Shown here: piece by piece, positions 54,673-64,000 of the stretch
Layout of the letters: each line of letters starts with the position of its first letter
Numbering within the stretch: the stretch's first letter is position 1
From: Craspedostauros australis
Lineage: Eukaryota; Bacillariophyta; Bacillariophyceae; Mastogloiales; Achnanthaceae
Direction: 5' to 3'
Assembly (NCBI GenBank): GCA_026770025.1
Contig: JAMXDE010000011.1
Location: 992,001 to 1,056,000 of the forward strand
Length of the DNA: 64,000 nt
Notes under the pieces: generated by a model
What the model was told of the DNA's origin: nothing
Database searches by the model: none
The model's input: only the letters and a program-made list of their open reading frames with translations
Program-made: the position numbers and the translations under genes

Positions 54673-56123
54673 GGTTTTGTTCTCGTTCTGACTCCGTGTC
54701 GTCTCTTGGTGGCGTTGCGTCTATTGTCTGTTGTCTGTTGTCTGATTAACAATGCACCATTCATCGGTGTGTCAGTGCTTCAGTGCTTGAATGAGTCGAT
54801 GCTTGAATGAGTCGATGCTTCAATGAATCATCCGCCCAAAGCAGAAAGCTGCAATCCGCACCAATGGTCCCACAAAAATGAGCTCAGCAGGGTTCTTGAG
54901 AATCGCTTGGCTGCACAATGCCCAACGTTCGAGTGCGGGTGCGTGGAACAGACTATTGTATCCGCGGAGTCCGAGAAATGTATTGTCCCCTGCAGAGATA
55001 GAGAGCAGAGATAGAGTAGGTGCGAGTGGAGCGCTTCTCGTCTTGATGGCGATTGAAGTCTTCTGCGCGCAAATGCCTCTCTGCGGTTGTTGTAGATCGT
55101 CAACGTCAACAGCCACAGCAACAACAGCACCGACAGCAGCACCGACACCGACAACAATCCAAGTACGGGTGCACCTTGTTCAATGATTTTCTTGTGCTCT
55201 CACTTCTTTCGCCACGTTCTGCTCTTCTCTCAGTGGTCGACCATGGACCGCAAGAGGGAGCACGCGACAAACCGCGCCGGAGGAAGAGAGAGGAGGCGAG
55301 GCTGGAGTCGATGCCGTCGTTGATACCGATGATGCTGGTTTCTCCCGATGGTGCGCACCTGTCGATCCAATGAGCCATGTCTTCTCTTGCTCTTGGAAGC
55401 AACAGATGCTTCCTCGTGTCATCCTGTATGTTCCCAGTCCATTTCCACACCAAGCCGTTAACCTTGCCTCACATCTCCTAAGTTGGGCTGTCCGACTCGG
55501 AGTTTGCGTTGGAGGTACAGCCACCGTGCACGAATGGTCTGTATTGGGCAGACAGTCCAAATTTAGATATATTTATACAAGGACGAATACAAATAATTGA
55601 TTCGAATAAGTGAGTCGTGACGTGAAAACGTGAACCAAACTGTCTTCACGACTCGTTGGGATTAGTTGGTGGTCAGCAATCAACGACTGACATGGTGCAA
55701 AAAATTCCACTCGCGGACAGCAACGCTCACATTTTCCTTGTTCTTGTTGGTGGGAGTGCTACCGGAGCGCCTCCACCACACACCAAGGGCAAGTGTGGGA
55801 CCTGTACGCGTACTACCACGAGAACCTGGAGAGACGCCACTTTGGCGACCACAGTCCTTTGCTGTGCTTGGACATCATCATAGGCTACTCACTCCACTCC
55901 ACTAAGCTCTGTTCTACACACTGGCGCATCGTAACGCAGTTCGAATGCAACGAAGTTCAATTTCAAACTGCCTCGTTTACATACTTGCATCTATACAGAT
56001 ACTACAACGAGCATCCCTATGCATGGTGGAACTTCTGCGCTATCCCCGTCACCAATAGAATCGAATCGAATACACTACATATCACAGCGGATGCATCAGT
56101 CCTGTTGGAACGGATCACAGGAT
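54673..56123. other. Intergenic region with heptamer and 16-bp tandem repeats
   Basis: Directly upstream of the preceding minus-strand gene lie three TTGTCTG units (about 54725-54745), which read CAGACAA on its sense strand. A perfect 16-bp tandem duplication (GCTTGAATGAGTCGAT) is at 54785-54816. CAACAGCA-type repeats occur near 55105-55155. Only short overlapping frames are present; I see no gene. Confidence 0.4.
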
Positions 56124-59100
56124 TCATGCAGCGCTTTGGACTGCCTTGGCAGTCGCCTCCGTCGCTGCTGGTGTTCCGGCTTCGCTCTTGCTCTTGTTGG
56201 TGTTGCTGTCAGCGTCTACCGCCATATCGGTGGTTTCCGAGGCGGCCTTGGCAGCACCGCCGCCACCGCTCTCTTCCTCCTTGTTTGGCGCATCTGATAC
56301 CTTCTGCCGTTTGCTGTCTCCTTGTTGCACGACTGCGGCTGCTGTGCCAAGAGCCTTGAAAATGTCGGGATGCTTCGTCTCGTAATGCTTCGTGAGGATG
56401 GCATTCACGGATCCCTGCGAGATTCCCAGCTCTGTGAGCTCATCGTCCAATCTGCGTTTCAAGCTGTTCAGGTCAGACCGCATCTCCTCCACCAAACCTT
56501 CGATACGCGCGGCGCGTTCCGTCGTGGCTGCGTGGGTGCGTTCATTCAACGTGCGAATTCGCCGTTGACGGAACAGAGCGTTGCGTTGCTGGGATACTTC
56601 GGCCATCAATGTCGCATACTCCTGAGAGCGGTCCTCCAGCTCTCGGATTTCGGCCGTCACTCCCATGTTGGATTTCTGCACAAGTATCGCAACAATTGTT
56701 GGTCACAGCACCAACATGATGTCGATGTTGATGTCAACGTCGACCACAGGAAGAATTCAGATTGATGCGTGAGCCGTGTGTGTGTGTGCATATTCCCTCA
56801 CTTTACTCTGCTTGCACCGCATCATGCCGCGCTCATGCATGGAGCCTATTATCAGTGTGATCACAGCAAGTTCGCGCATATCATGCGCAGATGCACTCGT
56901 GACAGCATCAGCAACAGCAACACTTACCGTGCCGAGGACACCTTCCCCATCGAACAGAGCATCCTGCACTGCCTTCTCCACTTCTTCCATCTTGATCTTG
57001 TCCAGATGCACGCCTCTTCCGGCTCTCGTAGGCAAAAGGCCAGCTCCGTATGGCAGGTAGATGTTCTTGGAATGCCGGAATGGACCTTCCGACTTGTCTT
57101 CCTCCCCGTTGATCGCATCTGCATCTGCATCTGCGCCTGCTACCACGTCCTTGGTTGGTTGACCCTTGACATCATCGGTCTCCATCTTGATAGCTGCAGT
57201 AGTAGTAGTAGTAGTAGTCGCTGTCGTCGCAGTGACAGCCGCAGTCTTGGCGTCGCTGTGAGGACCGACTGCACCATCGGTGATACTACTCTCATTCGTT
57301 TCAGTGATCTTGGCAGCCGCAGAAGGTGATGCATCACCACCATCACTCGCAACACTAGCAGCTGCTGCAGCAGGAGCCTTGGCATCAACCTTGGGCATGG
57401 CTGCTTTTGAATCGGACGGCCCCAGACTGGATTTAAGTCCTTTCACAGCGGTTTGGATCCCCTCGATGTCGAGGCTCGGTCCCATGGTCTGTGCCATCTC
57501 CACAAGTAGGTCCCACCGTTTCACAAGCAACGGATCCGAGAGCGACATGGGGTGGTCTTTCAACGTGATCGATTTCGATGGGAAGTACCCAGTGCCATGG
57601 TTCAAGGCAACGGCGATTCGGGGAGGGGTGACATCCCATGTCTCCGACGCTGCGTCCCACCCATTACGACCTTGTGGCATGTCATTTCCGTTCGTATGAC
57701 CATTGTTTTCTCCGTCTGCCAACTTGGGGAAGTCGATTCGGATGACTTTGCCGTCACCAAAGGGAGTTTGGACCCTGTCACCAGGCAGCACCCAGCCGTT
57801 GGACAGGGCTGCGTTCGCGAACTTGGAGTTGCGGCTCCAGTCACGGAAGGCGCCATGAGTCAACCCTCCAAGACCAGCCTTGTTCGGATGCACTTGTGAT
57901 TTGATCGACTTCGCTGCCTTCTTCGCCTGCAAATCGGTGGCCTTCTGCTTGCTCATTTGGTCGCCCTGGTTCTTCAATGCGATCATCGTATCAGCCATGA
58001 TACTTCTGCTGTCAGATCCGATCTTGTCAGCCTGTGCGGAAGCTGCGTTCATTTCTTTCATGAGCTTGACGCATTCTTCTTGCACCGAACCGTACTCGGA
58101 ATTGAGGAGATGATACTCCTCGTTCAAATAATTGAGATGGCTGAGGAAGTGACGTCGCAAGTGAGCATTGAGGGTCTCCAACCGTTGCTTCTGAATGGTC
58201 GCCTTGCCGAATTCATGACGCGTCCGTTGCACCGTCTTTCTGTAGTTGCGAAGATCGAGCTCGACATCCTGTGGCCGTCTCTCCCATCTCAGCATGCGAT
58301 GCTTCTTTTTCGTCCCAACGGATTCGGGCGGTCTCGGCGGATTGAATGCGGTGATCGACTCCACAATGGATGGTGGGATGACGTCGGCTCCGCTGATCTC
58401 GTCCACGGTGCCTTCCATGATGTCTACGCTATCGCCTTGGATGAGAGCGGGCGGCGGGACGAAAGCCTTCGAGGGAACGAGGAGCTCACGGATGCCAAGA
58501 TTGACGGTGGAGGTGTCGGGTCGCACGACGTCAGACTCTGCCTCCGAAGTGGGAGGACTCTCTTCGCCTTCAACCTGCATGCCATCGGGAATCTCCGTGG
58601 GCTTCATCTTCTTCAGCTTCGGTCGGCGCTGCCCGTCACTCCCCATCAACACTCGCGCAAGCGCGAGATCATCCTTGACCTCGCTCTTCCTCAGCGCGCG
58701 CATGCCATCAACATCAGGCAAGAATCTCGTTCGCGTGCGTCTCTCCTCTTCGTTGAGCGAATCCAAGAATGCACCCATGGGGGCCGGAGTTGGTTCTGCC
58801 GACCGAGCAGCATCATCTGTGTGGGTATCCCTTCCACCACCACGGCGGTCGCCCTTCTCGTTTGCGTGGTTGTTTGTTGATGCCTTGGTTCCTTCAGCAC
58901 CAGCAACAGAAGAGGTCGCTGATGATGTTGTCGTTGTTCTGCCTCTGGTACTGTAGGCGAGTTCTGATTTGCCACTGGCAGTCTCAGATTTTGGATCCTC
59001 GTTGGAATCAGCACCAGCTGTTGTCACAGCACCTGCACCTGCAGCAGAGGCTGGCGGAGTGGAGTCAACAACTTCGTCAGTGTCCATCGCAGTGGCTTCT

Positions 59101-60863
59101 CCACCTTTTCCTGCTTCTTTGCTTGTCTTTGGTGATGGTGCGGAGGGTGATCCCGTTTTGCTTCGCGCAGCTTCAGTGGGTTCCGATTTGGCTTTGCTGG
59201 AGGCGGTATCCTGATTCTTTGGTTCAGGCTTCTTTTTCTTCTGCTTCGAAGCTGATTCTTCCATCTTCGTTGTTGGCTTGTTGGAAGTTGCCTTGTCTGC
59301 CTTTGCCTCCAGCTTGATTTTGGGCCCACCGGTTGGCGGATTTCGTTCAGGCGTTGCTTTGGCCTCAGCGGGGCTTTCTGCCTTTTTCTCCTTCGCAGCG
59401 GCCGTAGTTGTAGCCTCGCTTGATCCCGTGGCAGGTTTATCAGCGGCATCTCCCCCAGAAGAATCCTTCTTCGGACCATTGTGTGGTGTCTTCACAGACT
59501 GAGTTTTGGTTGCTTCCGTGGATTCCAGTTTGGTGTCAGCTGGGGGTTTGTCGACCTGCATGGCATCGTCTGTGTCGTCCTTAACGGCAGATTCCTCAGC
59601 CGTCGTCTTCTTGGGCGCTTCTTCGCTCTCTTTCATTTCCTGGTCCTTCATCTCACCATTCACCTTCTCTGCGACCTTGCCGGTGGCTTCGTCTTTGCTC
59701 TCGTCCTTGACTTTGGTTTTGGCAGTGCCATCTTGAGAAGCTGATGTTGTCGCAGTGCTCGTGTCGTTCTTTTTGTCAGAAGCCGCGGGAACCGTCATTT
59801 TGGAATCAAGGGTCTCAGCTTTGCTTTTAGTCGTTGTCGTAATCGTGGTGTCAGTTGTGGACTCAGCAGCAGTTGTGGGTGGTGCTGGTACTTGTGGTGC
59901 TTCATCTCCCTTCTCTTCCTTCGCTTCGCTTTCTGGAGTGTTTGTGGCCTTCGCTTCAGGAGTTGCAGCTGCCGGTTTATCGGCTGGTGCCTTTGCATCA
60001 TCCTTCGGCTCTTCCTTCGGTTGGGCACTTGGCTTGTCGGTGGCGTCTGCTGCCTTGGTTGCCTCTGCACTATCAGCATTTGAGGTCTTGTCCTGTGCTG
60101 CGTCCGTTGGTGTCGGCGTTGCTTCTGCTTTCACCGGTGACTTTGCTGGTGGCTCTGTTGATGCAGATTGCGTCTCGTCAGTATTGGATGGAGGAGTGGG
60201 GTTCGCACCGCCACTCGTACTGGTAGTGGTTTCAGCTTTTGTCGCAGTCGTTGCTACTGGTTCAGTCTTGATCACAGGTGCTGTTGCTGTTGTACTTGCA
60301 GGTGCGTTTGTGTCTGTATTGGTGGTAGGTTTTGCATTGTCATCAACTTCCATTGGTTTGGGAGCGTCCTTGGCAGTTGCGGATGACCTCGAGTCGGTTG
60401 CCGTTGGTGTTGCCTTTTCCGCAACATTGTTGCTATCCGAAGGCTGGTCTTTGACACTGGTAGCGTCTGCAAGAGCAACAGGAGGCGTCGTGGCAGTGGC
60501 AGTAGTCGTTGTAGGAGCAGCAGCACTTGTATCACCGCTCACAGTCGCAGAAGCCTCAGCCACCGTCTTGGTCTCCTCTTTCACAATAGTTTTGGTAGGT
60601 TCGGTTGCAGTCTCTTTTGCGGTCGCAGTTTCCGCTGCTTTGGCTGTGGCGTTGGTGTTGGTATCTCCGTCGGTTGTTGCCGATGCTGGTGTTGCTTCCG
60701 TCATTGTTGCCGGTTTGGCATCCGCACTCTTTTTCTCAGTGCCGGCTGCGACTCCCCCTGCTGCAGCGGCTTTGCTGTCCCCGTCGTCCGTTGCCATTGG
60801 CACTGCGATCTCCCCTTCCTCCTCCTGCCTCTCTTCTGGCTTGGTTGCTTTGCTTTGATCCAT
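56124..60863 (-). CDS. Large low-complexity and coiled-coil protein with Tudor-like segment, function unknown
   Basis: Two exons: 60863-56928 and 56675-56124 (251-nt GTAAGT...GCAG intron, phase 0); 1495 residues. The first ~680 residues are Ala/Thr/Lys/Glu/Asp-rich low complexity. The conserved-looking core begins near RTRTRFLPDVDGMRALRKSE and includes RPPESVGTKKKHRMLRWERR, a coiled coil (RKTVQRTRHEFG to KLMKEMNAASAQ), then GWVLPGDRVQTPFGDGKVIRID...RIAVALNHGTGYFP, which resembles a small Tudor/SH3-like beta-barrel. Exon 2 adds another coiled coil (AEIRELEDRSQEYATLMAEV to LDDELTELG) and an Ala/Ser tail. Overall acidity and Lys-rich patches suggest a nuclear or chromatin-associated scaffold, but this is only inference. 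Confidence 0.78.
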
Positions 60864-62970
60864 TTTGGGACGTCGATATCGATACTGCTGGCTTGCGCTC
60901 GCTCAGGATTTGGGGCAGCTGTCAGATCCCGTGTTGGATTGGATTGGATGTGGAAGTGATGAATGTGCTCGTAGCAAGTGTGGCGAATGCAGCAAGTATT
61001 GTAAGTGAATGCAATGCGGGTGTCATGTGATTGCGATTGCCAACGCGATGGTGTTTGGCATGGCCGCGCTCTTCCTGCACTGTACGGATATGTGTGTGAG
61101 ACGTGCTGTATCCAAGAAGACTCCGTGCATTTGTGTGCCTGTATGTGCATGCATGTGCATGACCCTGCATGTCCACTGTCGGAAGAGCCACGGAAAGTGC
61201 AATGCTGCAATCTCCCATCTCGTTATTGTTTCAATTTCAAGAGGCATCCGAGCGTCAGTCGTCAAAAATGATTCCCAGATTCTCTCAGCGCAAGTCGCCC
61301 ATCATGCGCTCGTTTCTTCGAGAAGCGTTCAATGCGGCGCAAAAATAGCATCAAGCCTTCTCTTGGTTGGATCGGAATGGAGCTTCGACACACCTTTGCG
61401 CTTCAGACGGATCTTCGCGAAGTCTCCCCTTTTCTTCCCTGGGTCTGCGTCTCTCGCTGCGACGGTTGCTCTATCGATGTGCTTGCGGCTGTGTTGGGCT
61501 CTCTCTCTCTCTTCGTCTATGTCTGTCTCCTCCAGCCCCTGTCTTTTCGATGTCGCTTCTCCCGAGTGAAAGCCTCTCTTGGCAAGAATTGTGCTCCTGT
61601 GGATGATACCGATGACAGTGATCACCAAGGTTCTGAAACTCTCCCACCACGATGGCGCAGTTGTTGCAGCCACAATCGCAACCGCAGCCAAAACCGCAGC
61701 AATCACGACAACACGAACCACCCTCTTTCGTGTCTCCGCTTTGGTCGTTCGCTTGTTTGTTGGCTTCGTCGTTTTGATTTTGTCAATCGTTGTCGGCATC
61801 CATTCATGATCGTGATCCAATTAAACGCTATGCATGTTCTCAACCAGTCGACCCAACCGACCATTCGTGATGGCTTGGATACCTTCTGCTGTTTTGTTGC
61901 CACGCCAGCCAATCGCTTCATTCCACGTCAATCGCGCAGAACCGCTTCGGTTGGTGGCTCCCATTCGTCATTTTTGATTGTATCATGTCGCATCGGACAT
62001 GTCGGCTTACGTCATTTCCATGTGTGTGCCATGACATGCTCGCACGGCGTGATCAACGGACGGACGGGGTGGAACGAAAGAAGAGCCATGTGTGTGCGTT
62101 TGATTGGGTCGTCTGCGCCTTTCGTCGTTCTTCTTTTGGGAGCTGCTTTGTGCTTCGCGTAGCATCGACTACTGTAGCCCACGTGTGCGTGGAGCATTGC
62201 TCCATCCTGAGACGCACGGCGGAAAGAGCACCGTCTGTCCTCTCCTTCGCATCGTTCCTTCTCGTGCATTTTGGTGGCCCACGACGTACGACTACGAGTC
62301 AACAACAGTGCTCAAGTACCGTGGCTCGCGCTCCGTCCATGCTTTTGTACGACTACCACACTGCCAGTCGATACGTGGCCTGGATACCTCTCGAAGTTAC
62401 TCGCACGAACCCCGCATGCGAAGTTTCCGCCTCGCGTCGATGTGTGCCGGCGTTTGCGCTGCGTGTGCGCGTGTGTTTGTGTGAGGGTGCCTCACGACCA
62501 CAAAAAGATACCTTCCGCTGAGGCAGCAGGGGCCAAACACCGAAGGCCAATCGTATCCTTACCATCATCATCTCACTCTGTTCGTTCTCGCCGCCACAAT
62601 CGCTGCATCACCCCATCAACCAAACTTCGGGGAGGAAACATCCACAACGTCCACAACATTGACATCACTCACAGACAGAACGCCGAACTACATGACGAGC
62701 AGATCACAACACCCACGAGCACGACCTTATAGAGTAGAGTTGAGCAGAGTGTCGTAGTGTAGCAGTATAATCCACCTCTTGCGTCTATCTGTCGCAGAGC
62801 GCACGTGAAGCAGAGAGAGAGAGAGAGAGAATACTGGAGAAATAGAGCAGGACTCTGAAAACAGTGACATCATTTCTAGAGCAGAGTACGAGTCCTCCAA
62901 GGATAACAGACTCATACTCATACTCAGCCACTGTCCGGAACCAAAGCGCATCTAATTGACGTGCATCATC
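60864..62970. other. Intergenic region, mostly without recognised genes
   Basis: Divergent region between the large minus-strand gene and the plus-strand gene at the window edge. It contains a CT run at 61499-61512, a (GA)n tract at 62812-62830, and one possible small gene (see 61329-61820). Other frames here are short or composition-driven. Confidence 0.35.
61329..61820 (-). CDS. Possible small single-span membrane protein
   Basis: 163-codon frame. The N-terminal ~33 residues are hydrophilic and Lys/Thr-rich, followed by one clear hydrophobic span (VVRVVVIAAVLAAVAIVAAT) and a weaker one (FRTLVITVIGIIH). The C-terminal half is highly charged and basic. The order basic head, span, charged tail is protein-like, but a longer frame (61332-62162) overlaps it on the plus strand and there is no family match. 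It could be a real small gene or a chance frame; transcript data are needed to tell. Confidence 0.35.
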   Translation of the reverse strand: MDHDHEWMPTTIDKIKTTKPTNKRTTKAETRKRVVRVVVIAAVLAAVAIVAATTAPSWWESFRTLVITVIGIIHRSTILAKRGFHSGEATSKRQGLEETDIDEERERAQHSRKHIDRATVAARDADPGKKRGDFAKIRLKRKGVSKLHSDPTKRRLDAIFAPH

Positions 62971-64000
62971 ATGACAACCCCGACCACCGTGACCACCATG
63001 GTGCCACAGCAAGACCCAAGCAGCCTTCTCGCCGCTGGAGGTCCAACCGTCAGCATTCCCAAGGCCGTGCCCATCGCCATTGCAACCCCAGCTCCAGCAC
63101 CGCCGACCCCATTCACTGCACCGTCCGCTGCACAGGCAGCATTGACAGCATCGACTACAACACCAACCACCTCACCTCAAGCACAACAGATGGTGCCGCC
63201 TCAACCGCAAGTCCACGCCCAGCCTGCGCACTTCGTCCCACAAGTAACCATGGCTGCAACACCACCTGCTCCTGCGCTGGTTACGACGCATGCGACCGCA
63301 GCAGGAGCAGCCACAGCTGCAGCTCCTGTCCCACCCATGGTAGCCCCGATTGCAACGCCACCTGTGCCCACACCCACACCAACTCGTGTATCATCAACCA
63401 TCGCCCCCACCATGGCAACGACGACCACAACTGCAACGACACCCGCAACAGCTACGGCAACAACAATGATGGCTGCAACGACACCAGTGACGACAGCAGC
63501 AGCAGCAGCCACAGCCCCAGCACAGATGACCCCACCAACATCTTCCAACACAACCATCCCAATGCCAACAGTGCACACTCCACAGGCACTGACACCAACT
63601 TCCACCATGAGATCGACTCTGGCAACAGCAATGCCACCGGGAACAATGGGGGTGCCAGTTCCAGCAGTAGCGACACCAACGGCAGCAACAACAGCAGCAC
63701 CAGCACCTCTCCCAGTCTTCACGATGAGCACCGCAGTCCCAACACAAGCGGCGACAACAACACTTCCACCTGCTCTGCATACGATTACGACGCCTGCAGC
63801 ACAAGCATCCCCTGCACCAACTGTCATGCCCATGACAACACATTCGGTTGCCATCACATCACCAGCCACAACCTTCCCACAAGCACAAACACAAGCACAG
63901 GTACAGGCACAAACACAGCCACACGCGTATGGCGCCGCTATTCCACCACCAACGATGCAAGCATCCCACCCAGTAGCGCTGGTCCCACCGCTGCTACCAA
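62971..64000 (+). CDS. Thr/Pro/Ala-rich protein, 5' part (runs off the window)
   Basis: An open frame from the ATG at 62971 (in-frame stop upstream at 62953) continues without a stop to the last base, at least 343 codons. The product is dominated by Thr, Pro and Ala with scattered Gln and Met (for example MTTPTTVTTMVPQQDPS at the start). No domain, signal peptide or membrane span is visible in this part. Such leaders often belong to transcription regulators or RNA-binding proteins whose domain lies further downstream, but nothing here proves that. The minus-strand frames over the same bases (for example 63201-63869) are shadows of the repetitive codons. Confidence 0.7.
   Translation, partial: MTTPTTVTTMVPQQDPSSLLAAGGPTVSIPKAVPIAIATPAPAPPTPFTAPSAAQAALTASTTTPTTSPQAQQMVPPQPQVHAQPAHFVPQVTMAATPPAPALVTTHATAAGAATAAAPVPPMVAPIATPPVPTPTPTRVSSTIAPTMATTTTTATTPATATATTMMAATTPVTTAAAAATAPAQMTPPTSSNTTIPMPTVHTPQALTPTSTMRSTLATAMPPGTMGVPVPAVATPTAATTAAPAPLPVFTMSTAVPTQAATTTLPPALHTITTPAAQASPAPTVMPMTTHSVAITSPATTFPQAQTQAQVQAQTQPHAYGAAIPPPTMQASHPVALVPPLLP

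Noticed and set aside
54725-54816. Short tandem repeats as a CRISPR-like array
   Set aside because: Units are contiguous without spacers, and the context is eukaryotic.
59755-60858. 367-codon Val/Ala/Ser-rich plus-strand frame
   Set aside because: Antisense to the Ala/Thr/Lys low-complexity head of the 1495-residue protein; composition explains it.
63201-63869. 222-codon Gly/Val/Ala-rich minus-strand frame and nested Cys-rich frames
   Set aside because: Shadows of the Thr/Pro/Ala-rich plus-strand frame.

Overview
The window reads as nuclear DNA of a photosynthetic stramenopile, most likely a diatom. Three things point there. The Ty1/copia element at the left edge has a diatom-type Pol (DSHAD protease motif and a chromodomain-like block between integrase and reverse transcriptase). 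Two nuclear genes begin with a signal peptide followed by phenylalanine at the predicted cleavage site, the bipartite plastid presequence of algae with secondary red plastids. The remaining genes are eukaryotic, with few short GT-AG introns (107-470 nt), CAA-rich leaders and long low-complexity tails. No species can be named from the sequence alone.

Layout. 1-4955: 3' part of a Ty1/copia retrotransposon (gag tail, intact pol). 5642-16299: peroxisomal multifunctional beta-oxidation enzyme (-), plastid-targeted Lin0512-family protein (+), CCT4 chaperonin subunit (-), plastid-targeted coiled-coil protein (-), cyclin H (-). 16940-23053: large PrsW-type membrane protein (+), then a multispanning RING-H2 protein (-). 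23054-26333: the largest gap, with no convincing gene. 26334-38335: a run of plus-strand genes: PP1 phosphatase, a MadBub spindle-checkpoint kinase, a small acidic protein, pantothenate synthetase, and a secreted potato-inhibitor-I protein. 39031-41871: threonine dehydratase (-). 43008-50154: a RING-CH/MYND membrane protein and an ACAP-type BAR-PH-ArfGAP-ankyrin protein (both +). 50677-60863: two very large low-complexity proteins (both -). 62971 to the end: the start of a Thr/Pro/Ala-rich protein running off the window.

Functionally this is ordinary housekeeping sequence with no operon logic. It covers fatty-acid oxidation, isoleucine and pantothenate synthesis, protein folding, ubiquitin ligation, Arf traffic, and cell-cycle control (cyclin H, PP1, MadBub). 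The most informative item is the MadBub protein. It carries an N-terminal KEN box, an ABBA-KEN-ABBA cassette, a CDI-like motif, four further ABBA-like motifs and an apparently complete kinase domain in one unduplicated gene. Other points of interest are several unusual domain pairings (PrsW with a PLAC8-like Cys block; RING-CH with MYND), a plastid-targeted coiled-coil protein, shared CAA/CAGACAA leaders, and an in-frame UGA between gag and pol. All splice models were built by eye from splice-site consensus, reading phase and family alignment remembered from known proteins; none has transcript support here.
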